64,000 nucleotides of DNA from JAICKM01 sp038228295. GTDB taxonomy: Bacteria > Chloroflexota > Chloroflexia > QHBQ01 > JAICKM01. Where the stretch lies: the NCBI GenBank assembly GCA_038228295.1, contig JBBRPH010000017.1, positions 21,415 to 85,414 of the forward strand. Direction: 5' to 3'. Both the position numbers and the translations under genes were made by a program. The notes under the pieces were generated by a model, which ran no database searches, had not been told where the DNA came from, and saw nothing but the letters and a program-made list of their open reading frames with translations. Positions 8,424 through 18,013 of the stretch are shown here, in pieces (positions within the stretch are counted from its first letter, which is position 1; each line of letters starts with the position of its first letter).

Positions 8424-9928
8424 CTCAGCTTGCTGTCGCCCTGCGCCGCGACCGGGGCTTGCTGGTGCTGTTGCTCCTGTTGCTCGGCGGCTTGCCCCTG
8501 GTCACGACCCGTATCTACGCTTCGGACGAGATCAAATATTTTGCCTATCTCCATTCACTGACCTTTGACCGCGATCTCGATTTCACTAACGACTACCAGC
8601 ACTGGATCGACTCGGCTTGCCGCAACGACCAACCGAACAAGCCCAGCACGAAGTGCGTGCAACTCCATACCTTGCTCAAAACCAACCCGACCACTGGGCT
8701 GCCGATCAACGAAGCGCCGATTGGCACGGCCCTCTTCTGGGCACCCGCGTTTGCCTTGGCGCACGGCGGCGTGTTGTTGGCGCAGGCGCTGGGTATGCGG
8801 GTGGCCGGCGACGGCTATAGTCAGCCTTATATCAGCGCGGTCTGCTACGCTTCCTACCTCTACGGCTGGCTTGGCCTATTGCTCGGTTACCGCCTGCTGC
8901 GCCGTCTGTTCGACCCGTTCAGCGCGCTGGTGGCGGTGCTGACGGTCTGGCTCGGCACCTCGGCCTTTTTCTATATGGTGATCACTCCACCCTGGTCCCA
9001 CGCCGTTTCGCTCTTCACCGTGGCCCTATTCACTACCGTTTGGTGGACCAGCCGCCGGCCCGCCGGCCGCCGGCCGCGTGAATGGGCGCTACTCGGCTTC
9101 TGCGCCGGGGCCATGATGCTGGTGCGCGAACAAGATGCGCTGTTTCTGGCTCTGCCGGCGGTGGAGACTTTGTTCCGGCTGTGGACTATGTTCCGCCGGC
9201 GGCCTACGCGCTCCTTACCTGCGGCTCCGGGAAGAGCCGGCACACAAGCCACTTCGCCGGCTGCGGACTCCACCGCTCGTGCTCGGCCGGCCGAAATCCG
9301 CAATGCCGTGGTCGGTTGGACGATCCTGTTAACGGGCGCGGTGATCACTTTTATTCCGCAATTGATCGCCTATCGGGTGCTGGGCGGGCGGTTTGGGCCG
9401 TCAAGCACGGTGGGCGATAAGCTCAATTGGCTCTCGCCGCACGCACTCGGCGTGCTGGTGTCGCCGGCGTATGGGCTGCTGCCGTGGGCACCGGTAATCG
9501 CGGTCGCCTTGCTGGGCTTACTGATATTGGCGCGGCGCGACCGCGAGTTGGCGCTGGCGTTGACGCTGGCGTTCCTAGCCCAGGTCTTCATCGCCGGGGC
9601 GTTTTCGACCTGGCAGGGCAAGAGTTCATTCGGACAACGGCGTTTCGTTAATTGCACGGTGCTGTTCGCGGTCGGGGTGGGCGCGGCGCTGGCTTGGGCA
9701 CAAGAGCGCGGCGTGCGCCGGTCCTGGTTGGTCGCGCTGGGTGTGCTGGCCCTGGCCTGGGAGGGTGGATTAGTGGTGCAATACGCGCTGTGGTCTTCGG
9801 CGCAACGGCAAGCCGGGCTGTCGTGGCCGGGCATCCTGGCCGATCAGATTGGCTTACCCTTGCGCTTACCGCAGATTGCCTGGCAGTTCCTCACCCATCG
9901 CAGTGCGTTTTTCAAGGGGGATACATGA
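8420..9928 (+). CDS. Polytopic membrane protein, GT-C-like glycosyltransferase
   Basis: A 502-residue protein with many hydrophobic helices, the first at about residues 13-30. A long extracytoplasmic stretch follows (ASDEIKYFAYLHSLTFDRDL), with acidic residues near the first loop as in lipid-phosphosugar-dependent GT-C enzymes. Such enzymes move sugars from polyprenyl-phosphate donors to acceptors outside the membrane. The start overlaps the preceding gene by four bases (ATGA), and its stop overlaps the next start the same way. Assignment to a specific GT family is not possible by eye. Surface polysaccharide or protein glycosylation is inferred from the cluster. Confidence 0.65.
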   Translation: MTQLAVALRRDRGLLVLLLLLLGGLPLVTTRIYASDEIKYFAYLHSLTFDRDLDFTNDYQHWIDSACRNDQPNKPSTKCVQLHTLLKTNPTTGLPINEAPIGTALFWAPAFALAHGGVLLAQALGMRVAGDGYSQPYISAVCYASYLYGWLGLLLGYRLLRRLFDPFSALVAVLTVWLGTSAFFYMVITPPWSHAVSLFTVALFTTVWWTSRRPAGRRPREWALLGFCAGAMMLVREQDALFLALPAVETLFRLWTMFRRRPTRSLPAAPGRAGTQATSPAADSTARARPAEIRNAVVGWTILLTGAVITFIPQLIAYRVLGGRFGPSSTVGDKLNWLSPHALGVLVSPAYGLLPWAPVIAVALLGLLILARRDRELALALTLAFLAQVFIAGAFSTWQGKSSFGQRRFVNCTVLFAVGVGAALAWAQERGVRRSWLVALGVLALAWEGGLVVQYALWSSAQRQAGLSWPGILADQIGLPLRLPQIAWQFLTHRSAFFKGDT

Positions 9929-11052
9929 TTTCGCCGCAATTGCGGGCGTTGCTGCGCTGCCCGACCTGCACAGCGGAGACCAGCGGCGCGGCTCCACCGT
10001 TAGTCACCGCCGCTGCCGATACGTTAGGCTGCCCGCGCTGTGACCGTCGCTATCCGCTCGCCTCCAGCGGGGGTTGGATAGACCTGCTGCCGCGTGCGGC
10101 AGGTGCTATGGGTCACACTTCGCGCTATGTGGCGGACTTAGCCGAGTTTGCCGAGCGCTTAGACTACCGCGAGATGGCCCCCCCGCTACTGGGCGCCGCC
10201 GTGCGGAACCGCTTGCTGCGTCGGATGCTGCGTCTGCGCCCGACTGATCGCGTGCTGGAACTAGGCTGCGGCAACGGCAAGTTCCTGCTCTGGAACCGCG
10301 ATCTGGTCGGCCTCAGCGTCGGTGTGGACCCCGCGCCTCTGTTCGCGGACCAGGCCGTGGCCGAGTTAGACTTGGTGCAAGGGGATGCGCGGCTGTTGCC
10401 GTTCCCCAACAGCAGTTTCAGCAAAGCGTGGTCTATTGATGTGTTGGAACATCTTGATCACGACGATATTCGGCGCTACCTCGCCGAAGCGCACCGTGTG
10501 CTGGCACCGGGCGGACTGCTCTTCATCTTCTCCAACACGCGCGAGCGGGGACCCTTCGATTTCGCCGTCAGCGGTTCGCGGCGACTAGCGAACGGGCTGG
10601 CGCGCATCGGTTGGGCCGACCCGCGCCGCGACTTGCTGCGAAAGTCGGACCATGTAAAGGCGTTAGCGACCTGGGACGCGGTGGATGCCGCGGTAACTGC
10701 GGCCGGTTTCGAGATCAGGCAGGTGGTCTATTGGAACGGCGTGTTCCAGAGTTTTCTCGACAATGTGCTGCTGCGCGTGGCCGAGCGGGCGCTGGTGGCC
10801 TTGCGCGCACGGGGCGGTAAAGGGGCGACTCCGGCTCCCGCCGCCGCCGGCCCGCCGCTGTTTCAGGATGCGCTGGGTCAGGGTGCGTTGGCGGCGCGCA
10901 GCCGAGTGCGCACGCGACTGGGGCGCGGCGGGCCGCTACTGGGGCTGCTGCGGGCGGCTAGTATGTTGATGTGGCTCGATATCGTGCTGTTCGGCCGCTT
11001 TCGCACCGGGCCGTACTTTGTTCTCCTGCGTAAGCCCCGCGCCGGCGCGTGA
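9925..11052 (+). CDS. SAM-dependent methyltransferase with N-terminal zinc ribbon
   Basis: A 375-residue protein starting MISPQLRALLRCPTC. The first 50 residues form a Trm112-like zinc ribbon (CPTC and CPRC pairs). A class I methyltransferase domain follows, with the SAM motif VLELGCGNGKFLLW and the post-motif SIDVLEHLDHDD. The start overlaps the preceding stop by four bases. Proteins of this build often methylate sugars or lipid-linked intermediates in polysaccharide clusters, which fits the neighbours, but the acceptor cannot be told from sequence. Confidence 0.78.
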   Translation: MISPQLRALLRCPTCTAETSGAAPPLVTAAADTLGCPRCDRRYPLASSGGWIDLLPRAAGAMGHTSRYVADLAEFAERLDYREMAPPLLGAAVRNRLLRRMLRLRPTDRVLELGCGNGKFLLWNRDLVGLSVGVDPAPLFADQAVAELDLVQGDARLLPFPNSSFSKAWSIDVLEHLDHDDIRRYLAEAHRVLAPGGLLFIFSNTRERGPFDFAVSGSRRLANGLARIGWADPRRDLLRKSDHVKALATWDAVDAAVTAAGFEIRQVVYWNGVFQSFLDNVLLRVAERALVALRARGGKGATPAPAAAGPPLFQDALGQGALAARSRVRTRLGRGGPLLGLLRAASMLMWLDIVLFGRFRTGPYFVLLRKPRAGA

Positions 11053-12236
11053 GGATTCTCTACGTCGCGCAGGCTATTGCGTTGCCGGGTCTATCGGGCG
11101 GGGCAATTCATGTGCAGGAGGTGGCCGGTGGGCTGGCGTGCCGCGGGCACCAGGTCCATGTGCTGGCGCGCCGCGGACCGGGAGTCGCGCCGTCTTGGGC
11201 AACCTGGGATCCGGGCGTGAGCGGCACCCTCCTGCCCTGGCCTGATAAGCTGGCCTTGCTAGGCTATCCGGCAGTACGGGCGGCAGCACGGCGGTTCCGC
11301 CCCGATGTGATTATGGAGCGTTACTACAATTTCGCCGGGGCCGGTGTGTGGCTCGCCCACCGGCGAGGGCTGCCTGCGCTGCTCGAAGTGAACGCGCCGA
11401 TGGTAGACCCGCCGGGATCGCGCAAAGAGACGCTGGACCGACTGTTAGGTCGTCCGCTGCGCCGCTGGGCTGTGCAGCAAGGCCGTTGGAGCCGGCGGAT
11501 CGTCACTCCGTTGGCGACGACGGTGCCGCCAGGGGTGCCGCGTAGCCGTATCGAGGCGGTGAACTGGGGTGCGAACGTGGACCGCTTTCACCCCGGCCTG
11601 CGGGAGGAGCAGGTCGCCCAACTAGCTGCTTTGCGTGCTGAGTACGGCATTCCCGCAGGGGCGACAGTGGCGGCGTTCGTTGGTAGCTTTCGCGCCTGGC
11701 ATGGGGTGGCGCAGTTTGTGCGTGCGGCGTTGGCGTTGCTCCCACAGCAGCCGAACCTCTATTTCTTGGCTGTGGGCGGCGGCCCGGAATTGGCTGCCGT
11801 GCGGGCATTGGCGGCGGGGCTTGGCGCGGATGCGCGGCGGTTGATCTTTACCGGACCGCAGCCGCATGAGTGCGTGCCGCTTATGCTGGCGGCGGCCGAT
11901 TTCGGCGTAGCTCCGTTCGTCCCGGCGGCCTATGCGCCGCTGCGAGCGTTCGGCTTCTACTGGTCGCCGCTCAAAATCTTTGAGTATATGGCGATGGGCC
12001 TACCGGTCGTCACTCCGGCTATTGCACCGCTTGACACAATTGTACGCGACGGTCAGGAAGGCTTGCTCTACCCGGCGGGTGACGATGCGGCGCTGACGGC
12101 AGCGATCCGCCGACTGGCGGGTGATGCGGCGCTGCGGGCGGTGTTGGGCAAGGCGGCACGGGCACGCGTGGTGGCGCATTATAGCTGGGCTGCCCATTGT
12201 GCCCAGTTGGAGACGATCTTGGAGGAGATGCGCTGA
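11049..12236 (+). CDS. Glycosyltransferase family 4
   Basis: A 395-residue GT-B fold glycosyltransferase. The N-terminal acceptor domain begins with a beta strand and the glycine-rich GLSGGAIHVQEVAGGL. The C-terminal nucleotide-sugar domain has VGSFRAWHGV and the donor-binding region KIFEYMAMGLPVVTP. It starts at a GTG that overlaps the methyltransferase stop by four bases. It presumably adds one sugar to a lipid-linked glycan on the cytoplasmic face of the membrane. Donor and acceptor are unknown. Confidence 0.85.
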   Translation: MRILYVAQAIALPGLSGGAIHVQEVAGGLACRGHQVHVLARRGPGVAPSWATWDPGVSGTLLPWPDKLALLGYPAVRAAARRFRPDVIMERYYNFAGAGVWLAHRRGLPALLEVNAPMVDPPGSRKETLDRLLGRPLRRWAVQQGRWSRRIVTPLATTVPPGVPRSRIEAVNWGANVDRFHPGLREEQVAQLAALRAEYGIPAGATVAAFVGSFRAWHGVAQFVRAALALLPQQPNLYFLAVGGGPELAAVRALAAGLGADARRLIFTGPQPHECVPLMLAAADFGVAPFVPAAYAPLRAFGFYWSPLKIFEYMAMGLPVVTPAIAPLDTIVRDGQEGLLYPAGDDAALTAAIRRLAGDAALRAVLGKAARARVVAHYSWAAHCAQLETILEEMR

Positions 12237-13642
12237 AGATCCTGATCGCCGGTGATGTATTTCCGCCCCATTGTGGCGGCGCAGGCTGGAGCGCATACTA
12301 TCTGGCGCGGGCTTTGCGGGCGCGCGGCCATACTATCGCTGTGGTGCGCCCGCGTTTCGATGCCGCGACTCTCCACCCGACGATCCTCCGCACAACCTAC
12401 GACGATCTGCCCATCGCTGAATTGCGCCTACCCACCGCCGGCTCGCCCCTACGCCGCCTGTGGACGCGCAATGTGGTGGCTCCGCGCCTGCTGCGCCGCC
12501 TGATTCGCAGCGAAGCCCACCGCCTGGGAGCCGATCTCATACACGCTCAACACGCGCTAACCGTAACGGCGGCGGTAGGCGTTGGACACTCACCCACGCA
12601 ACGACATATCCCAGTAGTCGCAACAGTACGTGACTATTGGCCGCTGTGTTATTATAGTACGATGCAGGTGCCTGGGCGTGGTTTCTCGGTCGTTGTGCGT
12701 CGTGAGTCCGGTGTTGGGACTGCGTCCTTAACTACCCCCACCATGCCGCAATCGGGAGTACGGCTCACGTTTCACGTTTCACGCTTTACGTTTCCTATTG
12801 TCCATTCCGTTTCTGTGCGTGGTCCTGGCTTGCTGCCGTTGGCGCGGGCAGTGTGGCAGGGGCAGGGCCGGCGGGCGTGGCGAATCTGGCCGTTGCTGCC
12901 GGCGTGGGAGTGGGCGACGGTGCGCCGGCGGGCGGCACTGCGGCAGGCCGCCGCGACGGTGGCGGTGAGCGGCTTTGTGGCGGCGCGGTTGCGGGCGGGC
13001 GGCGTGGTGCGGTCGGAGCGCTTGCACGTTATCCCGAACCTGGTGGACTTGCCGCGCGTGGCGGAAATCCTAACCGCGCCCGCGCCGCTGGATCAGGTCG
13101 GATTGACGGCGGGGCAGCCGTTCTTGCTGTTCGTTGGCAAATTAGAGGTAAGTAAAGGCGCGTGGCTACTGCCCGCCGCGTTGCAGGCAGCGGGTGTGGG
13201 TAGCGAGTGGCCGGTAGTGATCGCGGGGAGCGGGCCGTTGCAAGCGACGCTGGCGGAAGTAGCGCAGGTGGCGGGCCTCGATTTCCGCTTCGGCTTTTGG
13301 CCGGACGGCGACGATGTGCTGCGCTTGATGCGGGCGGCCACGGTGCTGCTGTTCCCCTCAGCCTGGGACGAACCGTTGACCCGCGTGCTGCTCGAAGCCT
13401 GCGCGGCGGGCGCGACGATCCTGGCCCTCGCTACTGGGGGTACATCCGACATCCTGACCGACGACGTGGACGGGCGCTTGGTGGCGGATATGGACGCTTT
13501 CGCCCGCGCCTTGCGCGCCTTGCTGGCCGATCCTGCTGCGCGCGCTCGTTTGGCTGCCGGTGCCCAAGCCACCGCCCGTGCCCGTTTCAGTGCCGACGTA
13601 GTAGGCGCGCAAGTGGAAGCCCTCTATCGGAGCCTGCTGTGA
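12233..13642 (+). CDS. Glycosyltransferase family 4 with an odd central insertion
   Basis: A GT4-type enzyme of about 469 residues. The domain begins KILIAGDVFPPHCGGAGWSA right after a CTG that overlaps the previous stop (CTGA), with GGAGGAG five bases upstream. I read that CTG as the likely start. A TTG at 12197 is the alternative. The N-terminal half contains VRDYWPLCYYSTM, and the C-terminal half has LFVGKLEVSKGAWLL and EACAAGATILALATGG. Between residues of about 145 and 195 the sequence is low in similarity to a normal GT4 and includes a four-unit heptamer repeat at DNA level, read as LTFHVSRFTF. The enzyme may be altered or inactive. Confidence 0.78.
   Translation: MKILIAGDVFPPHCGGAGWSAYYLARALRARGHTIAVVRPRFDAATLHPTILRTTYDDLPIAELRLPTAGSPLRRLWTRNVVAPRLLRRLIRSEAHRLGADLIHAQHALTVTAAVGVGHSPTQRHIPVVATVRDYWPLCYYSTMQVPGRGFSVVVRRESGVGTASLTTPTMPQSGVRLTFHVSRFTFPIVHSVSVRGPGLLPLARAVWQGQGRRAWRIWPLLPAWEWATVRRRAALRQAAATVAVSGFVAARLRAGGVVRSERLHVIPNLVDLPRVAEILTAPAPLDQVGLTAGQPFLLFVGKLEVSKGAWLLPAALQAAGVGSEWPVVIAGSGPLQATLAEVAQVAGLDFRFGFWPDGDDVLRLMRAATVLLFPSAWDEPLTRVLLEACAAGATILALATGGTSDILTDDVDGRLVADMDAFARALRALLADPAARARLAAGAQATARARFSADVVGAQVEALYRSLL
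12767..12794 (+). repeat. Heptamer tandem repeat inside a glycosyltransferase gene
   Basis: Four consecutive 7-base units: ACGTTTC, ACGTTTC, ACGCTTT and ACGTTTC. They lie in a stretch where the protein loses normal glycosyltransferase character, while the frame stays open. It looks like inserted or expanded non-coding-type sequence. Confidence 0.7.
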
Positions 13643-14850
13643 GGGTCGCGCATCTGGTGCGCGCCGTCTTTCCGCAGCACGGATATGGCGGTCTGGAACG
13701 TGCGGCCACGGAGCTCACCACCGGTTTAACAGCGGCGGGCGCAGCGGTGACGTTGTATACGCAGCCGGCCGGTGGTCGTCCGCTATCGGTTAGCGGTACG
13801 TTTCACGGGGCGACGGTCGTCACCATTCCCTATACTACCCTGCCTCTGCGTGCCAACTCTATCCCGGCGCGGCTGACCAACTATCCGCTGTTTGTCGAGC
13901 GCATGGGGCGGGCGGTCTGCAACCAGGCGCGGGCCGGCGCGTTAGATGTGGTGTACGCGCATGGGTTGTGCGCTTATGGGGTGCGGCAGGCCGGACGGCG
14001 CCGCACGCCGGGTGGGGTCGCGCCACTGGTAATGAATCCGCACGGGCTAGAAGATTTTAAGGTGCGCCACCCCCTCAAACGGCTGGCCTACCTGCCCTTT
14101 CGGGCTATGTACCGGCGCGGCGCACAGGCGGCCGACCGCGTAATCGCCACTGATGCCGGGCTACGTGATGAAGTGAGTCACCTGCTGGGAGTGCCCGCCG
14201 GGCGCGTGGTGGTGATCCCGAATGGGGTAGACCCCGCGGCGGGCGCGGCGTTGGTGTCGGCGGCGCGGCAGGCGGCGCTGCGGGCGCGTTGGGGCTTGCC
14301 GGAAGGGACGTTTATCGGGCTGACTGTGGCGCGTCTGGAGGCCAACAAAGGGCTGACCTATCTATTGCAGGCATTGGCCTTGCTGCCCACCGATCCCTCC
14401 TGGCGCTGGGTGCTGGTCGGTAGCGGGGGAGATCGGGCAGCGTTACAGGCGCAGGCCGGCGCATTGGGGTTGAATGAGCGGATCGTCTTTGCCGGTGCGG
14501 TGGATGATGTAGATCTACATAATCTGTACACGCTGGCCGATAGTTTTGCCCTTGCCAGCCTCTACGAAGGCAGTTCGCTGGCGACGTTGGAAGCGATGGC
14601 CCACAGCTTGCCGATAGTGGCGACAGCGGTGGGTGGGCTACCTGACAAGGTGCAACCGGGCGTGACCGGCCTGCTGGTGCCGCCGGGCGATGCGCCGGCA
14701 ATGGCGACCGCGATCCGCAGTCTATTGACGGACCCGCTGGGCGCGGCCCGCCTGGGCCAGGCGGGTGCCGCGCTGGTGGCGATGCGCTTTACCTGGGCTG
14801 CGATCACTGCGCAAACGCTGCGCTTATTTGAGGAGTTGCTGCTATCCTGA
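13639..14850 (+). CDS. Glycosyltransferase family 4
   Basis: A 403-residue GT-B glycosyltransferase starting at a GTG that overlaps the preceding stop by four bases. The acceptor domain begins VAHLVRAVFPQHGYGGLERA. The donor domain shows LTVARLEANKGLTYLLQAL and, near the C-terminus, SLYEGSSLATLEAMAHSLP followed by GGLPDKVQPGVTGLL, the usual GT4 donor-binding pattern with its Glu residues. It is part of the coupled glycan cluster. The sugar specificity is unknown. Confidence 0.87.
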   Translation: MRVAHLVRAVFPQHGYGGLERAATELTTGLTAAGAAVTLYTQPAGGRPLSVSGTFHGATVVTIPYTTLPLRANSIPARLTNYPLFVERMGRAVCNQARAGALDVVYAHGLCAYGVRQAGRRRTPGGVAPLVMNPHGLEDFKVRHPLKRLAYLPFRAMYRRGAQAADRVIATDAGLRDEVSHLLGVPAGRVVVIPNGVDPAAGAALVSAARQAALRARWGLPEGTFIGLTVARLEANKGLTYLLQALALLPTDPSWRWVLVGSGGDRAALQAQAGALGLNERIVFAGAVDDVDLHNLYTLADSFALASLYEGSSLATLEAMAHSLPIVATAVGGLPDKVQPGVTGLLVPPGDAPAMATAIRSLLTDPLGAARLGQAGAALVAMRFTWAAITAQTLRLFEELLLS

Positions 14851-17800
14851 TCCTGATTCAAACGCTGTGCGGGTTGCTGACCTTGCCGATCCTGCTTTGG
14901 CTGCCGGGTGCGGCCCTGTTGCGCGGGCTGTTCGGCCCGCATGGTCCGCTCCGCACCGACGGTCCCGCCTGGACGTTCTTGGCCGTGGCGATTAGTGTAC
15001 TGCTGACGGGCTGGCTCGGTTTCACGCTAGCCCAACTGGGCATCTTTTCACCGTGGCTCCTTGCGCTGCTGGAAGTGCTGGGTGCGGGAGTGGGCTTGCG
15101 TATGGTCGCCGGCCGCTGGGTTGGGCTGGGGCCGACGGTGCGTATCTGGCTGGGCGATTTGGGCTGGACATTGGCTGACGGCTTACGCATCGCACTGGGC
15201 CGATCGGTGCGCTTACGCCCTGACGCACGCAACCTGCGGCTTGAAACCGCGCTGCTGGTCGGCCTGCTGCTACTGGCGGCGGCGCTATTCGCCCGTCCCG
15301 CTGAGATGGTGCGCGGCGCACTCGACTCCGGCGTGTATGTCAACGGCGGCATTGCTCTGGCCCGTAGCGGGGCGCTCGTGCAGCATGACCAACTGATGCG
15401 TGAACTGAGTGATCTCGGCCCGCCGCCCGACTACGTGCCGTCGGAAGAGGCGAACGAGTTTTTGCAGCCGCAGACACTGCAACGTTACAGCCTTGACCGC
15501 CTGCGGATGATCGGTTTCTATGTGCTGGACAAAAAAACGGGCCAGGTCTTGCCGCAGTTCTATCACCTTTTTTTCGTCTGGATCGGCATCGGTTATGGGC
15601 TATTCGGTATCCCCGGCGCGCTATTGGTAACGCCGCTGCTGGCCTTGCTGGCGGTGGCGGCGGTGTTTTTCTTCGCCCGCCAAATGTTCACCGCCCGCGT
15701 CGCCCTGGTCAGCCTCGCTTTGCTCGTCCTTTGCCCACTGCAAATCTGGTTTGCCCGCTATCCGGTATCCGAAATCCCGACCGAGTTGCTGGCTTTCTTG
15801 TTTTTCTATGCCTTCTTGCGCTTTAGTGAAGAGACGCGGCGGCTGGGCACATTGGAAACGGCGGCGCAGGCGGATGACCATCCGGCCGGCCCCACTGGGG
15901 ATGAATGGACCGCGACGCGACGGAGCGCGGGGCTGTTTGCGGTGTTGGCGGCGGCGGCGTTGGGCGAGATCCTGCTGGTGCGGGTAGACTTCCCGCTCTA
16001 CCTGCTACCACTGCCTTTCTACCTCCTCTGGTGGCGCTTGAGCCGCACATGGCGCTTCGAACACACGTTGTTCACCGCCGTGTTTGCCGCTTTTGCGGCG
16101 CAGTGGGCGCTCTACTTTTTCTTCTTCAGCTTCGCCTACACGGTAGATCAATATCACAATGTCATCCTTGATCAGCGTCGCGCCTGGGCCACCCGGCTGC
16201 CGCTGATTTACCTGGGGGTGGTGGTATTGTTTGCGCTGGATCGCCGACGCGACCACTGGCAGCCGTTAGTGCGCGCCACCGGCGCGGCCTTGGCGCGGCG
16301 GCGCGGTTGGTTGCTGGGAGCACTCTGCGCCGGGGTTGGCGCGTTCCTCGCCTACCGTTATCTGTGGCAGCCGCATATCCTGTTTTCGGGGGAAACCTGG
16401 GCGGCGTTGCGCCAAGGGCCGGTGGCCTTTGCCCGTTGGCTGGAGCCGTATATCGGCGCGCCGCTACCACAGGTGGCAAACACCGGTAAAACCAATCAGC
16501 CGCTGGCGACCACCAGCAACAGCTTTGTGCTAGTGCGACTCGGCTGGTATCTCTCGCCGTTGGGCATCGCGCTCGGCACAGTGGGTCTGTTGCGTGGGCT
16601 GTGGAAACGGCTCAATCCGGCTACCGCCTACTTTTTCATTGTGCTGGGGGTGGTCGGGCTGCTATTCAGCGGCGATACGTTCACCGTGCCGACCTATCCT
16701 TACAGCCTGCGCCGCTTTTTGCCGGTCGCCATTCCCGGCCTACTGGTGCTGGGTGCCTATGCGCTGGCCTGGCTGGGCGAGAAGCTGCGCCCGCGCCGCC
16801 TGTTCCAGCCGGCCGCCTGGGCTGTCGCCGCCGCGTTGATCGCGTTCTTTGTGGCAACGGGCCTGCTGATCATCAGCCACACCGAAGACGCCGGCGCGGT
16901 CGGGCAGTTAACTGCACTAGCGCAACGCTTCCCCAATCCCAAAAAGACGGTGCTACTATTCAGTGATGGGCGTGACGAACCGTATATCGTGGCGACCCCA
17001 CTGCAATATATCTTCGGCTTCAATGTGTTTTCGCTCAACCGCGACTACGGCCGGCTCAAAGGCGATGTGGTGCAGGGCGCGGTCATGCGCTGGCGTAGGC
17101 AGGGTTACACGGTGTACGGGCTGCTGGGCACGAACGGCGGCAAGTTGTTTATGCCTGATCTGGCGCTGGTGCCCCACAGCGGCGCGGGCGGACCGGAATG
17201 GATCTACAGCGTCAGCGAATTGGAAGCCTTGACCGCGCAGAAACCGAAGAATTTTAGCCCCTCTACCTTAACGTGGGGCCTCTACGATGTGGTATCGCGC
17301 ACGCAAACCCTGTCGCCGACGCTGCCGTTGCGGGTGGACATCGGCGGGGCGGATTATGCTACACTGGTGGCCGGCTGGGCGGGCAAAGAGCGCACGCTAC
17401 CGACCGACCCCGATACGGCGCAGTGGCGTTGGGCGGGCCACGATGCGCTGTTGCGCCTGCCCTGGCCCGTCGCCGCCCGACAGAGCGGCGCAACGCTGAC
17501 TCTGCGCCTGAGCGCGGGGCCGAAAGAGCGTGCCGTTGTGCTGTCCAAGAGCGCGACACCCGCCCAGCAAGCTGCGTCGGTCACGCTACCTAACGGCTTA
17601 CGGGGACTGGCCGCGCCCGCCCAGGTTACGGTGCTGGTAGGAGACCTGCCGCTGCGTCCGCTCACTCAAGCAATCGGCGCGAAAGCGGTCCCGGTGTCGC
17701 TGTTGCCGGGCGCGGGTTTCACGGATGTGCAATTTGCCGTACCGCCGACCGCGCCGACTGATCCGGCCGGTGCCGACTATCTACTCTTGCACCTCAGTTC

Positions 17801-17891
17801 CCCCACCTGGACGCCCTTTGCCGTGGGTGTGAGTGGCGATGAGCGGGCGTTGGGCGTGGAAGTGGATAGTGTGGAACTGGCTGCACCATAA
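14847..17891 (+). CDS. Large polytopic membrane protein, probable GT-C/GT39-like glycosyltransferase
   Basis: A protein of about 1014 residues with a dozen or more membrane helices in its first 650 residues and an extracytoplasmic C-terminal part of about 350 residues. The first large loop carries GALDSGVYVNGGIALARSG, and acidic residues sit after the first helices as in mannosyltransferase-like GT-C enzymes. The frame can start at a CTG overlapping the previous stop (CTGA, with GAGGAG upstream), which adds the start of a hydrophobic helix, or at a TTG at 14874. It closes the glycan cluster and probably transfers or polymerises sugars at the outer membrane face. No exact family can be assigned by eye. 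Confidence 0.65.
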   Translation: MILIQTLCGLLTLPILLWLPGAALLRGLFGPHGPLRTDGPAWTFLAVAISVLLTGWLGFTLAQLGIFSPWLLALLEVLGAGVGLRMVAGRWVGLGPTVRIWLGDLGWTLADGLRIALGRSVRLRPDARNLRLETALLVGLLLLAAALFARPAEMVRGALDSGVYVNGGIALARSGALVQHDQLMRELSDLGPPPDYVPSEEANEFLQPQTLQRYSLDRLRMIGFYVLDKKTGQVLPQFYHLFFVWIGIGYGLFGIPGALLVTPLLALLAVAAVFFFARQMFTARVALVSLALLVLCPLQIWFARYPVSEIPTELLAFLFFYAFLRFSEETRRLGTLETAAQADDHPAGPTGDEWTATRRSAGLFAVLAAAALGEILLVRVDFPLYLLPLPFYLLWWRLSRTWRFEHTLFTAVFAAFAAQWALYFFFFSFAYTVDQYHNVILDQRRAWATRLPLIYLGVVVLFALDRRRDHWQPLVRATGAALARRRGWLLGALCAGVGAFLAYRYLWQPHILFSGETWAALRQGPVAFARWLEPYIGAPLPQVANTGKTNQPLATTSNSFVLVRLGWYLSPLGIALGTVGLLRGLWKRLNPATAYFFIVLGVVGLLFSGDTFTVPTYPYSLRRFLPVAIPGLLVLGAYALAWLGEKLRPRRLFQPAAWAVAAALIAFFVATGLLIISHTEDAGAVGQLTALAQRFPNPKKTVLLFSDGRDEPYIVATPLQYIFGFNVFSLNRDYGRLKGDVVQGAVMRWRRQGYTVYGLLGTNGGKLFMPDLALVPHSGAGGPEWIYSVSELEALTAQKPKNFSPSTLTWGLYDVVSRTQTLSPTLPLRVDIGGADYATLVAGWAGKERTLPTDPDTAQWRWAGHDALLRLPWPVAARQSGATLTLRLSAGPKERAVVLSKSATPAQQAASVTLPNGLRGLAAPAQVTVLVGDLPLRPLTQAIGAKAVPVSLLPGAGFTDVQFAVPPTAPTDPAGADYLLLHLSSPTWTPFAVGVSGDERALGVEVDSVELAAP

Positions 17892-17955
17892 GGTGTGCAG
17901 CGTGATGCGGTAACCGGCGAAGGCGTTGACTACCGCAACCGTACCATCCAGCACG

Positions 17956-17986
17956 TTGCACGCCCCGTGCCGACTTGCGGTATAAT
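17956..17986 (+). promoter_or_regulatory. Promoter of the aldo/keto reductase gene
   Basis: TTGCAC (17956-17961) and TATAAT (17981-17986) are spaced by 19 bases. A leader of about 20 bases leads to an AGGGAGG ribosome site and the ATG at 18014. Confidence 0.5.
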
Positions 17987-18013
17987 AGGGCCACTATTAG
18001 GGAGGGCGTGACG

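Noticed and set aside
12767..12794. CRISPR-like repeat array
   Set aside because: Units are only 7 bases, contiguous and without spacers. No cas genes are in the window.
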